Positions 10,201-21,510 of a stretch of 64,000 nt of DNA are shown in pieces (positions within the stretch are counted from its first letter, which is position 1; the number at the start of each line of letters is the position of its first letter). The notes below the pieces were generated by a model. It made no database searches. It worked only from the letters and a program-made list of their open reading frames with translations, and had not been told where the DNA came from. Source of the DNA: Pasteurella bettyae CCUG 2042 (lineage in GTDB: Bacteria > Pseudomonadota > Gammaproteobacteria > Enterobacterales > Pasteurellaceae); contig NZ_AJSX01000022.1 of NCBI RefSeq assembly GCF_000262245.1, forward strand, positions 1 through 64,000, in the 5' to 3' direction. Made by a program: the position numbers and the translations under genes.

Positions 10201-13200
10201 TAGCTAAACCGTAAGTTACAGTAGAGCCATTAGCTTCATCAGTTACTGTCGTTGTTAAGTTTCCATCGTTTGTAAATTTAACAGTTTCAGAATCTGTAAT
10301 ATTAGATTTTACAGTTTCATCTTTATTGGCTACATTAAAGGAACTCATAGAACCTAATTTAGATAAATCAGTGCTTACTGTATAAACAGTATGACCATCA
10401 GTAGCAGTAGATGTATCAACTTTTACATTGTTACCAGCTTTAACTTCTGTTTTTGCTGCTTTTAATTGGCTTACATTAACCGCATCATTATTATCTACCC
10501 CATTGGTTACGTTAGTGATTTTTGCACCACCTACGTTAACAGTATTGGTAGTATCACCTAATGTGATAGTTGTATTACCATTAGAAATAGAAGTAATACT
10601 GGTTAATGCAGAATTAAGACTTGCTTTAACCACACCATCAGCTAATGTTTCCATTGTAATATTTGTAGTATTTACAAAATCTAAACCTTTTTTAAGTTTA
10701 ACAGTTTTATCTGCACCACCATTATCTTTATAGGTAAGATCTGTATTTTCAGCTACTTTGTTATAGTCTACTTTAATATCGTAGTTATTGATTTTTTCAT
10801 CTGTATTGTTATCTACAACAGAAATACTTTCATCAGAAGAAGTTACGGTTGTACGGCCATCATCAACATATTTCTTAGTTGTTGCATCCGTCTCATTAGT
10901 AACATCGCCATTAATAGTCACATTATTAGTAGTAATATGATTACCGTCGATAGTTGTAGTGCCACCATTGTTAGTCACATTGACTACTTTACTATTTACA
11001 GTATCACCATTCACTGTAGTTGCATTCACTGTGGTAAAGGTGACATCTTTTTTGGTTGCAATAGATAAACCATTGTCGCTTTGAGTTAAAGCAATGTTAT
11101 CGCCTGCATCATAATTAAAAGTTTCATCTAATTTAAGATTATCTGTGGTAATCCCTTTATTTTCACCAGTAGATGCAGAAGATGTAATAGTTAATCCTTT
11201 TTCAACTGTATCCACCGCTTTTTTAGTTTTATCAGAAGCAGTAACAGTGATTGTATTTTCTGCTGCACTGGTATCAATATAATCATCACCAGTCACATTC
11301 ACTGTAGATCCTAGTTTTTGAACATTGGTTGAACCTGTTTCGCCAGCAAATGTTAAGCCTTTTTCCTCAACAGTTGTCACAGCATCTTTCACTTTATTGC
11401 TGACATCAACTTTAACCGTATTAGAATCTTCATCTGCGGTAGTTGTAACATAGTCAGAACCTTTCACAACCCCAAATGTTGTAGTATCTTTATCCACAGT
11501 TAAAGAACCACTATCACCAGTTACAGTAAATTTAGATCAGGCATTATCAATTTTAGTTTTGGTTTCATCATTTAAATCGTAAGAAACATCAATACCTGTT
11601 GTACTACCATCTGAAGCTGTTTTAGTTGTAGTTGTTGCCGTTGTACGGGTACCATCAACAAAGTTAACTGTATCAGAGTCTTGGATATTAGCTTTCTTAG
11701 CTGCATCTTCTGAGCCATTGCTTGTAGCGTTAAAGCCACTCATACTGCCTAATTTACTTAAGTCTGTACTTACAGTGTAAATAGATTCACCATTTTCACC
11801 TTTGGTTTCTTCAACCTTAACATTTTGACCTTGTTTAACAACAGTTTTAGCTGCTTTGACAGTTTCATTATTCGTAATGAAAGTATTCAAATTTGTTTCA
11901 TCAACACTGTATTTTACGCCATCTGTATTGGTTTCAGATTTAATGATGTTACCATCACCAACAAATTTAACCGTTGGTACATTGTCTTTTGTTAACGTTA
12001 CATCTTTTTGATCACCAGATTCAGCTGTTACACCAAATTTTGCACTGATATTTGTTACAGGAGTATTAGTTGCATTGTTGATATTGTTAATAACATTTTC
12101 AGTATTCACTGTGTAAGTTACTGTTTTATCAGTTAATGCCACATCCATGTTATTATTACCAGATTTAAATTCTACAGTTGGTTCTGTTTCGCCACCTAAC
12201 GCAACATTAGTAGTTGTCTCGCCTGCTTTTACATTGAAACCTTTTTGTAATTTACTAATATTATTTGCATTGTTAGTAATATTGGTTGTGTTATTAGTAA
12301 TTGTTTGTTTCGTTTTATCGTTTAAATCAACAGAATAATCCGTAGTGATTGCACCTGTTGAATCAGCTGCACCTGGAGTACCAATTACAGTCACACCAAA
12401 ACCATCAGAACCCGCGGTCTTAGCAGAAACAGTTGTTGAAGAAGTGCCTGAACCGGTTTTGTCAACAGATAAATTGAAACCTTTATTCACTTCTTCAACT
12501 ACAGCATATAATTGGCTACCATTGATTGCATCGGTTGAAGTATTAGAAATTAAACCTGGAGCTACATTTTGAATACGACGGGTTTCAACGCTAGAACCTG
12601 CCGTGCCCACAGAAACTACGCCTACGTTACTTGCACCACCAGCAAAGTTATGGCTATAACCATTCACCATACCAGAGGTATAATCTGTAGATAACCCTTC
12701 TGTAGAAGTACCTTTCTCAGTATAACCAGATTTATCTCCTAAAATCACAGAACGAGCCGCAGTAGATGTTACATTGTTACCTAATACAAAAGTATTTTCA
12801 GTGCTAACTGTATTGCTATTACCAATTACCATTGAGTTGCTACCTGTCACAGTATTGGAATTACCGATAACACGAATAGCATCACCAGAAGTGACTTTAT
12901 TGTTATTACCAAAGATACCAGAATTAGTGGCTGCAAATGCCGTGCCTGCATCTTCAGTACCATTGTCATTACCTAAAGAAAAAGATCCCTCACCGGTTAT
13001 GTCGGTTGGGTCACCGATAGCAACGGCTTTATTAGCTGTGACTTTATTTTTAGTACCAATAGAAATTGAATTTGTACCTGTTGCAATAGCTTGATCACCA
13101 ATCGCAATTGACGCTTCTCCACTTGCTGTCGCAGATGCTGTGGTACTATCGTCATCACCACCAATCGCAATAGCGTTTTTAGCTGTAGCTTTCGCAGCGT

Positions 13201-14991
13201 AACCAATTGCTGTAGCTCCCGCACCTGTAGCTTGAGAGCTTACCCCAGCGGCAAAGGCATTAGCCGCAGAAGACGCAGAATAAGAACCGATAGCGGCAGT
13301 ATTCACCGCTGTAGCTTGTGCACTGGTACCAATAGCAATAGTGTCCGCTTTAGCTGCATTAGATGTACTACCAATAGCAACCGCTTGTTTTTCAAGAGCA
13401 TTAGCACTTTGACCAAATGCCATAGCATAATCACCCTTTGCATCAGCTTTTGTACCCAATGCCATGGTACCTAAGCTCTCAGCTTTTGCTTCAGAACCCA
13501 AGGCAATTGCGTTTTTACCCAATGCAGCTGAAGAGTTACCACCTGCAATACTATTAGAGCCACCTGAATAGGCACCAAAACCTAAAGCAAGAGATTCAAA
13601 TCCTTTAGCATTAGATGCAACCCCAAGAGCAGAGGCGTAATGCCCAGAAGCATCTGCATTAGCACCAATTGCAACAGTATTATAGCCACTTGCATTGCTA
13701 TAAGAACCTAATGCCATACCATCCGTACCACTAACTGTTGCATGTGCCCCCATCGCAATAGAGTTATCACGACGAGCCTTTGCATAGTGACCGATAGAAA
13801 TCGCATCTGCACCTTGTTCACCAGTTTTTGTCGTTTCTTTACCAGTATCAATATCTACACTATCTATATAAGTAATAGATTTATTACTAATTTTACCTGT
13901 CGTTGTATTTTGCACAGTTGTACCTGCGGTAGCACCACCACCAAAGGCTATCGAGCGTTCACCTAAAGCTTGGGCGGACTCAAAGGGTTGATATAGCCCA
14001 GCAGATGAGGTTGTAGAATAAGCACTTATATTGGCAGAACCGATAGCAATAGATTGAGCTCCTAAAGCTGTTGCAGACTGACCAATTGCATTAGAAGAAT
14101 TCCCAATACTGTTTGCCATTGAACCAAAAGATTGAGCATAAGTACCAATAGCTGCTGATTGACGACCTACCGCAGTAGATCCATTACCTTGAGCTAAAGA
14201 GCCTGCTCCTAATGCTGTCGCAGCAGCCCCTTTAGCTACAGAATATGTACCAATGGCTGTAGTAAGACCCGCATTATCACCATTGTTATTAGGTCCTCCA
14301 ATCGCATAAGCATAAGCATAATCACCAATTGAAACGGAACCATTAGTAGCAATGCTTTCATTACCAATTGCAACAGAAGCAGCTCCATGACCAACTGTAT
14401 TATTAGATGCACGAACTACATAATCTGAATTAGGTAGCGAAAAAGTTAAATCAACGCCACTACCGCTAAGAGTATCACTATACTCTATTGTGTTTTTTCC
14501 TGCCGCTCCATAATATCTCGTATAAGAGACATTGGTGTTATCTTCGTAGTTAGTCCCTGCATAATATGCACTGTAAGGATTACCATAGTTATATGCATTA
14601 GTATAGGTATTGCTAGCAGTATATGTACTGTCTGTAACCTGTCTAGTATATCCATCTGTATCTAGTACTGTACGGTATGTGCGACTACCAAGAATAACAT
14701 CTGATTTAGCTGGTGCTAAATAAACATAACGACCATTCTCTGATGTATAAATATAGCGCTCTGTATCAAGAGTATCATTATTAATTGATGTTCCTCCATT
14801 TAGACCACTATAAGCAAAAGCCGAAGGCACGGCTAATAAGGCACTTACACATAAGGCTGAGGCTGAAACTGCGGTTAATTTTGCAGAAATTTTTCTTGTT
14901 TGACGGGATTTAACATGCCCCTTAGCAAATTCAGAAACCGCAATAAACGTTTGCGTAGCATGATTGTAGATGACCTTGTAAAATGATTCAT

Positions 14992-15449
14992 AATTTGACC
15001 TATTTGAATAAATTGATTACATGTATCAAAGTAAATGTCGTTTAACCACTAAACTACTATGTAGCATAAAACACAATACCTATACTTTAATGAGCCGTGC
15101 AATTATATATAAAATAGGCAATCTTTCTTGTTAATTTACATAATTTTACTTAAAAAATAAGAATTTACTCTTTTTGTTAATTATTAAGAAAATATTAAAC
15201 AAAATATATAGTTGATTATTAACTACAGGTAAATAATAAAACAAAAAATAAGCAAATTATGTTTACAATGCATGCTAATGTAAATTTTTTGTATCAAAAA
15301 CACCTCAAAAAACCGCATAAAATACGAATTCTAAAAATAAAGCTAATTGGATTAAATAGTTATAGAAATAATATGAAGAAGGATTAAAGAAAAGATATAT
15401 GTTGATGATAGCTAGCTGAAAAGAAAATGATTCATTCACGCATCAATAA
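14992..15449. other. AT-rich intergenic region upstream of the adhesin
   Basis: Very AT-rich. It must contain the adhesin promoter, but I see no clear -35/-10 pair. No open frame longer than about 20 codons with a start is visible, and no uptake signal. It leads into the start-less coding relic that begins at 15450. Confidence 0.5.
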
Positions 15450-15929
15450 TTAAATGATAATATTATTCAACTATATGATGTTAAGAATAAGGACATTTCT
15501 GATATTTATCAATCAGGCGTATCTATCGCTCAAGCTAATGCACAAGCTAACGCACAAGTTAATGCACAAGCAACAAAACATATAAAATTTATTATTAGAG
15601 ATGAAGAAGGACGAATTATAGGTCAGTTAGGTAAAATTATTGACAGTATAGATCAGTTAGAACAACGTTATCAAAAAGAGCTTCGTTCAAAAGTTTCTGA
15701 ACATTTTTATAACTTAAAGAAAAAAAAGTCAGAACAAGTTAAAAAATTATTGCTCCTATTTTGTGATGAACAATATGTATCAAAAGTTGCTTTAGCTGAT
15801 TTATTAGGAATGTCAGTATCTGCCTTAGGTCGACATATTTCAGCATTAGTTGATGAGGGTGTTCTCCTTCCCGCATTTCCTCAGCAAGCGACACATAAAG
15901 ATCAGGCATATATAGCAAAATTGAAATAA
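15450..15929 (+). pseudogene. Start-less relic of a helix-turn-helix protein
   Basis: An open plus-strand frame of 159 codons follows a TAA (15447-15449) and has no ATG, GTG or TTG until the ATG of GMSVSALG near its end. Its content looks like real protein. There is an AQANAQANAQVNAQA segment, then IIRDEEGRIIGQLGKIIDSIDQLEQRY (likely coiled coil). A C-terminal helix-turn-helix follows (YVSKVALADLLGMSVSALGR, HISALVDEGVL), resembling winged-helix regulators. Upstream in the same frame lie two further stops. I infer a gene that has lost its 5' end, or one using an unrecognised start. The family is not identified. It lies downstream of nothing co-directional and converges on mepM. Confidence 0.5.
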
Positions 15930-15981
15930 ATTTTACATCGCCTCAAAATTCCATTAGCGGTTCATAATGCGACTACAACAA

Positions 15982-17481
15982 TTATATTCTCAATTGTTGT
16001 TCTGCGGACTTGGCTTTGATTAGGAATTGACGGCGTTCGCTATCTCGCATTTCACTGCTTGAACCTGGTAATTTCACAGTGAGAGGGTTAACAGGGCGTC
16101 CGTTAATGTGGAATTCATAATGTAAATGCGCACCCGTGGAAATACCTGTATTACCTGATAACGCAATACGTTCCCCACGTTTGATATTTTGCCCTGCTTT
16201 AACTAGGGCTTTGCTTAAATGCATGTACACGGTTTGATATTCACGCCCATGTCGCATAACAATATAACGCCCTGCACCACCTGGTTGATAAGCAATTTTC
16301 TCAATTACTCCATCTGCTGGTGCGATCACTGGGGTTCCAGCAGAAACACTAAAATCAACGCCTTTATGTGGGCGAATGCGCCCTGTCACGGGGTGACGGC
16401 GATTAGGGTTAAATGGTGAAGAAACCCTTGCTTGACGTTGTAATGGATAACGAGCGAAGCCTTTACCTAAGGTTTCCCCTTGTCGATTATAATAACGACC
16501 ATTATCCGCTTGTACAGCATAATAGCTTTTGCCTTCACTGATAATATGAATGGCTTCTACATTACCTTGTCCAGTTAATTGTCCGCCTAGATATTCTCGG
16601 CTCACTAACAAGCTAAATTTATCGCCTTTTTTCAATTTATTCATACTAAACTGCCATTGAAGTGCGGTATTTAATTGGCTAATTTGCCGCCCGTCCAAAC
16701 CTAAGGCACGTAACCCTGCGATAAAAGAAGTGGTGACTTGACCTTTTAACACTTCTTTTTTCCAAATACTTTTCTTTTCTATAACTTGGCGAGAGAATTT
16801 TCCATCTTCTAATCGTTCATAAATGCGTTCTTCTTTTTCAGAAACCAACCAGTTTAAATATTCTAACTCACCATCCTGATCGAGAATCCAATACATTTGT
16901 TGACCAGCATTTAAGTTTTTTAATTCAGGATAAGCTTTAATTAGATTCACACTGGTATCAGCCTCTAAACCAGAAAGTTCGAGCACATCTTTTAATTTAT
17001 CGCCTCTCACAATAGTATGGCTAAATTGATCAGAAATGCGTTTGGCTTGTTCTGCTGCATCGAGCAGATCATTTAAGGCATTTTGGGCATTGTCAGGCAG
17101 AGATTCATAAACCTCGTCGGAATCAATTTTGATTTCATCAACCTCTTGATCTTCGCCTGATAAATCATCGTCATAAGAAGTTGTACTATTCACTTCAGAT
17201 AAATTTTTTGAATTTTCTACCGCACTTTCCTTGCTTACAAGTGTAGCACTGGAGGCACTTTGATTAGCAGTTGAATCTGCGGAAAGATTATTCGGCGTCA
17301 ATTTCTCAAATTGTTGATTTTGGTTTGCTACATCATAAACATTTTTTTCTTCTACACTTTCTTTTAAGCTAAGCAAAATCCCCGCCATAATCGACAAAAT
17401 AGCCATAAAAAAAATCGCAGCTTTAATCCGTGATTTGCGTTTACGTCTATCTCTTGCTAATTTTACGTGCTGATGCCCCAC
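15982..17481 (-). CDS. mepM: Murein DD-endopeptidase MepM-like (M23 peptidase)
   Basis: Peptidoglycan hydrolase of 499 residues that cuts cross-links during wall growth. It has a basic N-terminus, one transmembrane anchor ([17 protein letters not shown]), an acidic linker, a LysM/OapA-like central part ([18 protein letters not shown]), and an M23 domain. The zinc ligands are visible in HKGVDF and HLHYEFH (HxH), with YMHLS between them. The start used is GTG with AAGGGA upstream; no better ATG precedes the anchor. It is divergent from znuCB, the arrangement known in H. influenzae and E. coli. Two uptake signal cores lie in the gene. Confidence 0.92.
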   Translation of the reverse strand: MGHQHVKLARDRRKRKSRIKAAIFFMAILSIMAGILLSLKESVEEKNVYDVANQNQQFEKLTPNNLSADSTANQSASSATLVSKESAVENSKNLSEVNSTTSYDDDLSGEDQEVDEIKIDSDEVYESLPDNAQNALNDLLDAAEQAKRISDQFSHTIVRGDKLKDVLELSGLEADTSVNLIKAYPELKNLNAGQQMYWILDQDGELEYLNWLVSEKEERIYERLEDGKFSRQVIEKKSIWKKEVLKGQVTTSFIAGLRALGLDGRQISQLNTALQWQFSMNKLKKGDKFSLLVSREYLGGQLTGQGNVEAIHIISEGKSYYAVQADNGRYYNRQGETLGKGFARYPLQRQARVSSPFNPNRRHPVTGRIRPHKGVDFSVSAGTPVIAPADGVIEKIAYQPGGAGRYIVMRHGREYQTVYMHLSKALVKAGQNIKRGERIALSGNTGISTGAHLHYEFHINGRPVNPLTVKLPGSSSEMRDSERRQFLIKAKSAEQQLRI

Positions 17482-17688
17482 TCAGTGTGTCCCTTATAAT
17501 ATCAATGCAGATGCTAAATAATGATTCTTTTATGACATAGAAAAAATTAAAGGGTTCATTATACACAATAAAAAAATTTTTATGGGAATAATTTCCATTA
17601 TTAGACAGATTTTTGCCTTTATTTTCTTGAGAACTTCAATAAAATGAGCTATCGTTAAGAAATTTTTTAATACAAATAAACTTTCCTT

Positions 17689-18483
17689 ATGAAAATCCAT
17701 GCCATCAAAACGCCACTTGTTGAACTTAAACAGATTAATGTTCTGTTTGGCGAAAAAATAGCGTTGAAAAATATCAATTTAACTATTTATCCTAATACGG
17801 TGGTAACGATTGTCGGCCCGAATGGCGGGGGGAAATCTACCCTATTAAAAGTGTTATTAAAATTACAAGCCCCAAGTGAGGGGACTGTAACATATAGCGC
17901 TAATCTACGCATTGGCTATGTTCCACAAAAAATTCATTTAGATCCGAGTTTTCCGATTACTGTAGAGAAATTTCTTGGTTTGAAAAAAGGGATTCGCCAT
18001 CAAGATATTCAAGAAGCATTGCAATTACTTTCCATTAAACATCTGATTCATAACAGCATGCAAAAATTATCAGGCGGTGAAATGCAACGTGTGTTGCTTG
18101 CCCGAGCAATCCTCAACAAACCCAATTTATTAGTGCTTGATGAGCCAACTCAAGGGGTGGATTTAACGGGGCAAGCAGAATTGTATCAATTGATTCATGA
18201 AACCCGTGAAAAATTAAACTGTGCAATTTTAATGGTTTCTCATGATCTGCATATTGTGATGGCGGATACTAATGAAGTGGTGTGCATTAATCAACATATT
18301 TGTTGTGCAGGCACGCCTGAAATGGTGTCGAATGATCCTACATTTATTTATTTATTTGGCGATCAGTTCTCTAAAAATGTGGCGTTTTATACCCATCATC
18401 ATAATCATCAACATAATATTCATGGTGATGTGTGCTGTTCAGGTTCACAGCATTCAGAACAATGTCTTCATCAACATCAATAA
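17689..18483 (+). CDS. znuC: Zinc ABC transporter ATP-binding protein ZnuC
   Basis: ATPase of the high-affinity zinc importer, 264 residues. Walker [10 protein letters not shown] (about 43-51), signature LSGGEMQR, Walker [13 protein letters not shown], switch region MVSHDLH. The C-terminus is His/Cys-rich ([19 protein letters not shown]), as in other ZnuC proteins, and probably senses or buffers zinc. It is followed 11 bases later by znuB. The binding protein gene znuA is not in this window. No clear Zur operator was recognised upstream. Confidence 0.96.
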   Translation: MKIHAIKTPLVELKQINVLFGEKIALKNINLTIYPNTVVTIVGPNGGGKSTLLKVLLKLQAPSEGTVTYSANLRIGYVPQKIHLDPSFPITVEKFLGLKKGIRHQDIQEALQLLSIKHLIHNSMQKLSGGEMQRVLLARAILNKPNLLVLDEPTQGVDLTGQAELYQLIHETREKLNCAILMVSHDLHIVMADTNEVVCINQHICCAGTPEMVSNDPTFIYLFGDQFSKNVAFYTHHHNHQHNIHGDVCCSGSQHSEQCLHQHQ

Positions 18484-18494
18484 CGAGATAATTT

Positions 18495-19280
18495 ATGTTT
18501 GAAATTATTTTTCCTGCTTGGCTAACAGGAATGCTACTTTCTTTAATTACTGCACCTTTAGGCGCTTTTGTGGTATGGCGTAAAATGGCATATTTCGGTG
18601 ATACCCTCTCCCATTCTGCATTATTAGGGGTTGCCATTGGGATTTTCTTAAATGTTAATCCCTATCTTGCTATTCTGATTCTTACCCTAATTTTAGCTAT
18701 TGCTATGGTGTGGTTGGAAAGCCATTCTCAATTTTCTGTCGATACCATACTTGGCATTATTGCTCATAGCTGCTTATCACTAGGCGTAGTCACGGTAGGA
18801 TTATTGCAAAATGTGCGGGTAGATTTAATGGGATATTTATTTGGTGATTTATTGGCAGTAAATTATCAAGACTTGATTTATATTGGTGTTGGCGTCATCG
18901 TGGTAATATCCGTCTTAATTTATCAGTGGCGACCTCTAATTTCCACCACCGTTAGCCCAGAATTAGCTCAAGTGGAAGGAATAAATATTCGCCGCATGCG
19001 ATTTATTTTGATGATTTTAACCGCACTTACCATCGCTTTAAGTATGAAATTTGTCGGCGCATTAATTATTACTTCATTACTAATTATCCCTGCTGCCACC
19101 GCTCGTCGATTTGCTAAAACCCCTGAAAGCATGGTGTTCATTGCGATTATCTTAAGTATGATTGCAGTGTCATTAGGTTTATTATTATCCGCTTTCTACA
19201 ATACCGCAGCAGGCCCTTCTGTAGTGATCTGTTCTTCATTTATTTTCTTAATGTCCTTATTAAAGCACTCCACTGAATAG
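18495..19280 (+). CDS. znuB: Zinc ABC transporter permease ZnuB
   Basis: Inner-membrane permease of 261 residues with about eight membrane segments, family ABC-3. It starts MFEIIFPAWLTGMLLSLITAPLGAFVVWRKM, typical of ZnuB, and contains the conserved FVGALIITSLLIIPAATARRF stretch. It forms the channel for ZnuC-driven zinc uptake. An uptake signal core (19020-19028) is inside the gene. The hairpin just after its end may terminate the operon. Confidence 0.96.
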   Translation: MFEIIFPAWLTGMLLSLITAPLGAFVVWRKMAYFGDTLSHSALLGVAIGIFLNVNPYLAILILTLILAIAMVWLESHSQFSVDTILGIIAHSCLSLGVVTVGLLQNVRVDLMGYLFGDLLAVNYQDLIYIGVGVIVVISVLIYQWRPLISTTVSPELAQVEGINIRRMRFILMILTALTIALSMKFVGALIITSLLIIPAATARRFAKTPESMVFIAIILSMIAVSLGLLLSAFYNTAAGPSVVICSSFIFLMSLLKHSTE

Positions 19281-19308
19281 TTTTCGTCTATCTATTGATC
19301 AAAATACC

Positions 19309-19336
19309 GTTCTCTTCCTCCCATGGGAGGAAGAAC
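19309..19336 (+). terminator. Possible terminator after znuB
   Basis: A near-perfect palindrome (CTTCCTCCCATGGGAGGAAG) is followed by TTCGTTTT. The T-tract is weak. The rest of the 330-base gap before trhP holds an uptake signal core (19379-19387) and the trhP promoter. Confidence 0.45.
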
Positions 19337-19517
19337 TTCGTTTTAAAAAATATTAGAAACAAAATTTTCTAAAAAAACACCGCACTTTTAAACATAAAAC
19401 CATACTAATAAACAACTTAGAGTTTCATTAGTGATAACCTTTCACAAATAAACGTTAGGAATAGCTATTTTTTACAAAGAGCAGTTAGGCAAGATTGCAA
19501 GAAATCTCATTCATTGC

Positions 19518-19545
19518 TTTACAATTTAAGAAATCTCCCTACAAT
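19518..19545 (+). promoter_or_regulatory. Likely trhP promoter
   Basis: TTTACA and TACAAT hexamers are separated by 16 bases, 66 bases upstream of the trhP ATG. Confidence 0.5.
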
Positions 19546-19610
19546 ACACATTCCTAACGGTTCACCTTGCTGTGAATCACTGACTTGAACTCAGACAAAA
19601 AGAGAAATTT

Positions 19611-21002
19611 ATGACTACTCCATTCAAACCAGAATTATTGTCTCCAGCAGGCACGCTTAAAAATATGCGTTATGCTTTTGCTTATGGTGCAGATGCTATT
19701 TACGCAGGGCAACCACGTTATAGCTTACGTGTTCGTAACAATGAATTTAATCACGCTACTCTAAAACAAGCCATTGATGAGGCTCATAGCTTAGGTAAAA
19801 AATTCTATGTGGTGGTAAATATTGCTCCACATAATTCAAAATTAAAAACCTTCGTTAAAGATATTAAAACCATCGTGGATATGAAGCCTGATGCATTAAT
19901 TATGTCTGATCCAGGTTTAATTATGTTAGTACGTGAGAATTTTCCTGAGATTGATATTCACCTTTCAGTACAAGCGAATGCAGTTAACTGGGCAACAGTA
20001 AAATTCTGGAAACAAATGGGATTAACTCGAGTGATTCTGTCTCGTGAACTCTCCATTGAGGAAATAGCAGAAATTCGTCAACAAGTTCCAGATATTGAAC
20101 TAGAAATTTTTGTACATGGTGCATTATGTATGGCTTATTCTGGACGTTGTTTACTTTCTGGTTATATTAATAAACGTGATCCTAACCAAGGCACTTGTAC
20201 CAACGCTTGCCGTTGGGAATACAAAATGGAAGAAGGCACAACAGATGATGTAGGCAATATTGTAGCTAAAGAAAGTGTACAAAAATTCGAGCCTGAAATT
20301 GAGGTAAAAAATGTGGCACCCACTTTAGGTGAGGGACAAACCACTGATAAAGTTTTTCTTTATACTGAGCCACATCGCCCCGATGAGCAAATGACTGCAT
20401 TTGAAGATGAACACGGCACCTATTTTATGAACTCAAAAGATCTTCGTGCCGTACAACATGTTGAAAAACTCACCCAATTAGGGGTGCATTCACTGAAAAT
20501 CGAAGGACGTACAAAATCTTTCTATTACTGTGCTCGTACTGCCCAAGTGTATCGTAAAGCCATTGATGATGCTGCTGCTGGAAAACCATTTGATACCAGC
20601 TTAATGGATACTTTGGAAAGTTTAGCACACCGTGGTTATACAGAAGGATTCTTACGTCGCCATACTCATGATGAATACCAAAACTACGAATACGGTTACA
20701 GTATTTCTGAACGTCAACAATTTGTAGGTGAATTTACGGGTAAACGTAATCAACAAGGTATGGCAGAAGTTGCGGTTAAGAATAAATTCTTATTAGGCGA
20801 TGAAGTAGAAATGATGACACCTAAAGGTAATATTATTTTTAAAATTGAACGCATGCTTAATCGCAAAAATGAAAATGTAGATGCAGGACTAGGAGATGGG
20901 CATTTTGTATTTTTAGATGTGCCTGCCGATATTGATTTAGACTATGCTCTATTAATGCGTAATTTAGTAAATAGTAACACGAGAAATCCACATCAAAAAT
21001 AA
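19611..21002 (+). CDS. trhP: tRNA 5-hydroxyuridine synthesis protein TrhP (YegQ, U32 peptidase family)
   Basis: Protein of 463 residues, U32 family, required with a prephenate-linked route to make 5-hydroxyuridine at tRNA wobble position 34. The U32 hallmark EIFVHGALCMAYSGRCLLSGY is near residues 165-185, followed by NQGTCTNACRWEY; the Cys residues are those thought to bind an iron-sulfur cluster. The match to E. coli YegQ is close over the whole length. An insert at residues 212-250 (VAKESVQKFEPEIEV) is slightly longer than in YegQ. Monocistronic, with its own promoter and terminator. Confidence 0.94.
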   Translation: MTTPFKPELLSPAGTLKNMRYAFAYGADAIYAGQPRYSLRVRNNEFNHATLKQAIDEAHSLGKKFYVVVNIAPHNSKLKTFVKDIKTIVDMKPDALIMSDPGLIMLVRENFPEIDIHLSVQANAVNWATVKFWKQMGLTRVILSRELSIEEIAEIRQQVPDIELEIFVHGALCMAYSGRCLLSGYINKRDPNQGTCTNACRWEYKMEEGTTDDVGNIVAKESVQKFEPEIEVKNVAPTLGEGQTTDKVFLYTEPHRPDEQMTAFEDEHGTYFMNSKDLRAVQHVEKLTQLGVHSLKIEGRTKSFYYCARTAQVYRKAIDDAAAGKPFDTSLMDTLESLAHRGYTEGFLRRHTHDEYQNYEYGYSISERQQFVGEFTGKRNQQGMAEVAVKNKFLLGDEVEMMTPKGNIIFKIERMLNRKNENVDAGLGDGHFVFLDVPADIDLDYALLMRNLVNSNTRNPHQK

Positions 21003-21083
21003 ATGTTAAAAATATGTTGCATTTATTAAATTTATGTATATAATGTTTTCCATACCCTAAAAAGTATGACTCCAAATATATTT

Positions 21084-21111
21084 AGCCCTTTCTATTGAAA
21101 GGGCTTTTTTT
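21084..21111 (+). terminator. Terminator of trhP
   Basis: AGCCCTTT and AAAGGGCT arms with a short loop, followed by a run of T. Confidence 0.88.
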
Positions 21112-21211
21112 ATGATGAATTTTCTAAATTACGATCTATATCGCAAAAATTCTGCATTTTTCTTCTTTCTTTGCCCGTTCTCTATAAAAATACCCTCTTG
21201 CATTTATAGTT

Positions 21212-21227
21212 AATTGTAAATACAATT
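21212..21227. promoter_or_regulatory. Inverted repeat upstream of brnT, candidate BrnA operator
   Basis: AATTGTA-AA-TACAATT: seven-base perfect arms, 10 bases before the brnT start codon. BrnA antitoxins are DNA-binding autorepressors, so this is a natural operator candidate. Function is inferred. Confidence 0.5.
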
Positions 21228-21237
21228 TGAGGTAACT

Positions 21238-21510
21238 ATGTTAATTACATATGATATAAATAAATCTCAAAGAAATATTAAATTACGAGATTTATCTTTT
21301 GAAAAAACTAAAGAATTCGATTGGGACACTGCTCTTATTTGGCAGGATGAAAGATTTCAATACTTAGAAATTCGATTTATTGCTTTGGGTTATCTAGATG
21401 AGCGACTTCATTCTATCTGTTTTACTCCTAGAGATGATAGCATTCGGATAATTAGTTTTCGTAAGGCAAATAAAAGGGAGCAAAGAAAATATGAAAGAGA
21501 ATATAAGTAA
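21238..21510 (+). CDS. brnT: BrnT family toxin (type II toxin-antitoxin)
   Basis: Small toxin of 90 residues, RelE-like fold, a ribonuclease that halts translation. Family features include FEWD-type N-terminal motif (here KEFDWDTALIWQDERFQ) and the C-terminal IRIISFRKANKREQRKYERE. Start is the ATG after TTTGAGGTAACT. It overlaps the antitoxin gene by 20 bases, toxin first, the normal BrnTA order. BrnT of this type is about 90 residues, so it looks intact. Confidence 0.92.
   Translation: MLITYDINKSQRNIKLRDLSFEKTKEFDWDTALIWQDERFQYLEIRFIALGYLDERLHSICFTPRDDSIRIISFRKANKREQRKYEREYK

Larger units (their letters stand above)
6788..14991 (-). pseudogene. Giant trimeric autotransporter adhesin (YadA/Hia type) with a 5' frameshift and an internal TGA
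   Basis: Type Vc secreted surface adhesin; about 2,734 residues if intact. The original start is the ATG at 14991 (AGGTCAAATT before it). It begins an extended signal peptide (ESPR: NHATQTFIAVSEFAKGHVKS, then a hydrophobic stretch ending PSAFA), but one T is missing from the run at 14980-14983, so the ATG frame ends early. The first open stretch (to 11537) holds the YadA-like head of AIG/A.G.S.A repeats (about 12700-14420), a neck (TRRIQNVAPG, DAINGSQLY) and stalk. An in-frame TGA (11537-11539) follows; the frame then continues open for 1,569 codons with stalk modules, three Gly-rich GKDG segments and the C-terminal YadA anchor (GANAAAGLPQAY to GVGYQW). Domain calls are firm; inactivation is inferred. 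Confidence 0.88.

Noticed and set aside
7070-10733. Several plus-strand open frames inside the adhesin
   Set aside because: They are low-complexity shadows of the Gly/Asn/Thr-rich repeats on the other strand and have no ribosome sites or recognisable domains.
11537-11539. Selenocysteine at the adhesin TGA
   Set aside because: No SECIS-like hairpin was evident directly after it, and adhesins are not known selenoproteins.
14828-14830. GTG at 14828-14830 as the start of the adhesin
   Set aside because: It lies inside the signal peptide (AVPSAFA), a few residues before the cleavage site, and has no ribosome site; the ESPR upstream shows the true start at 14991.
18371-18637. Minus-strand 88-codon frame across znuC/znuB
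   Set aside because: It is an antisense shadow of the His-rich ZnuC tail and the ZnuB start.
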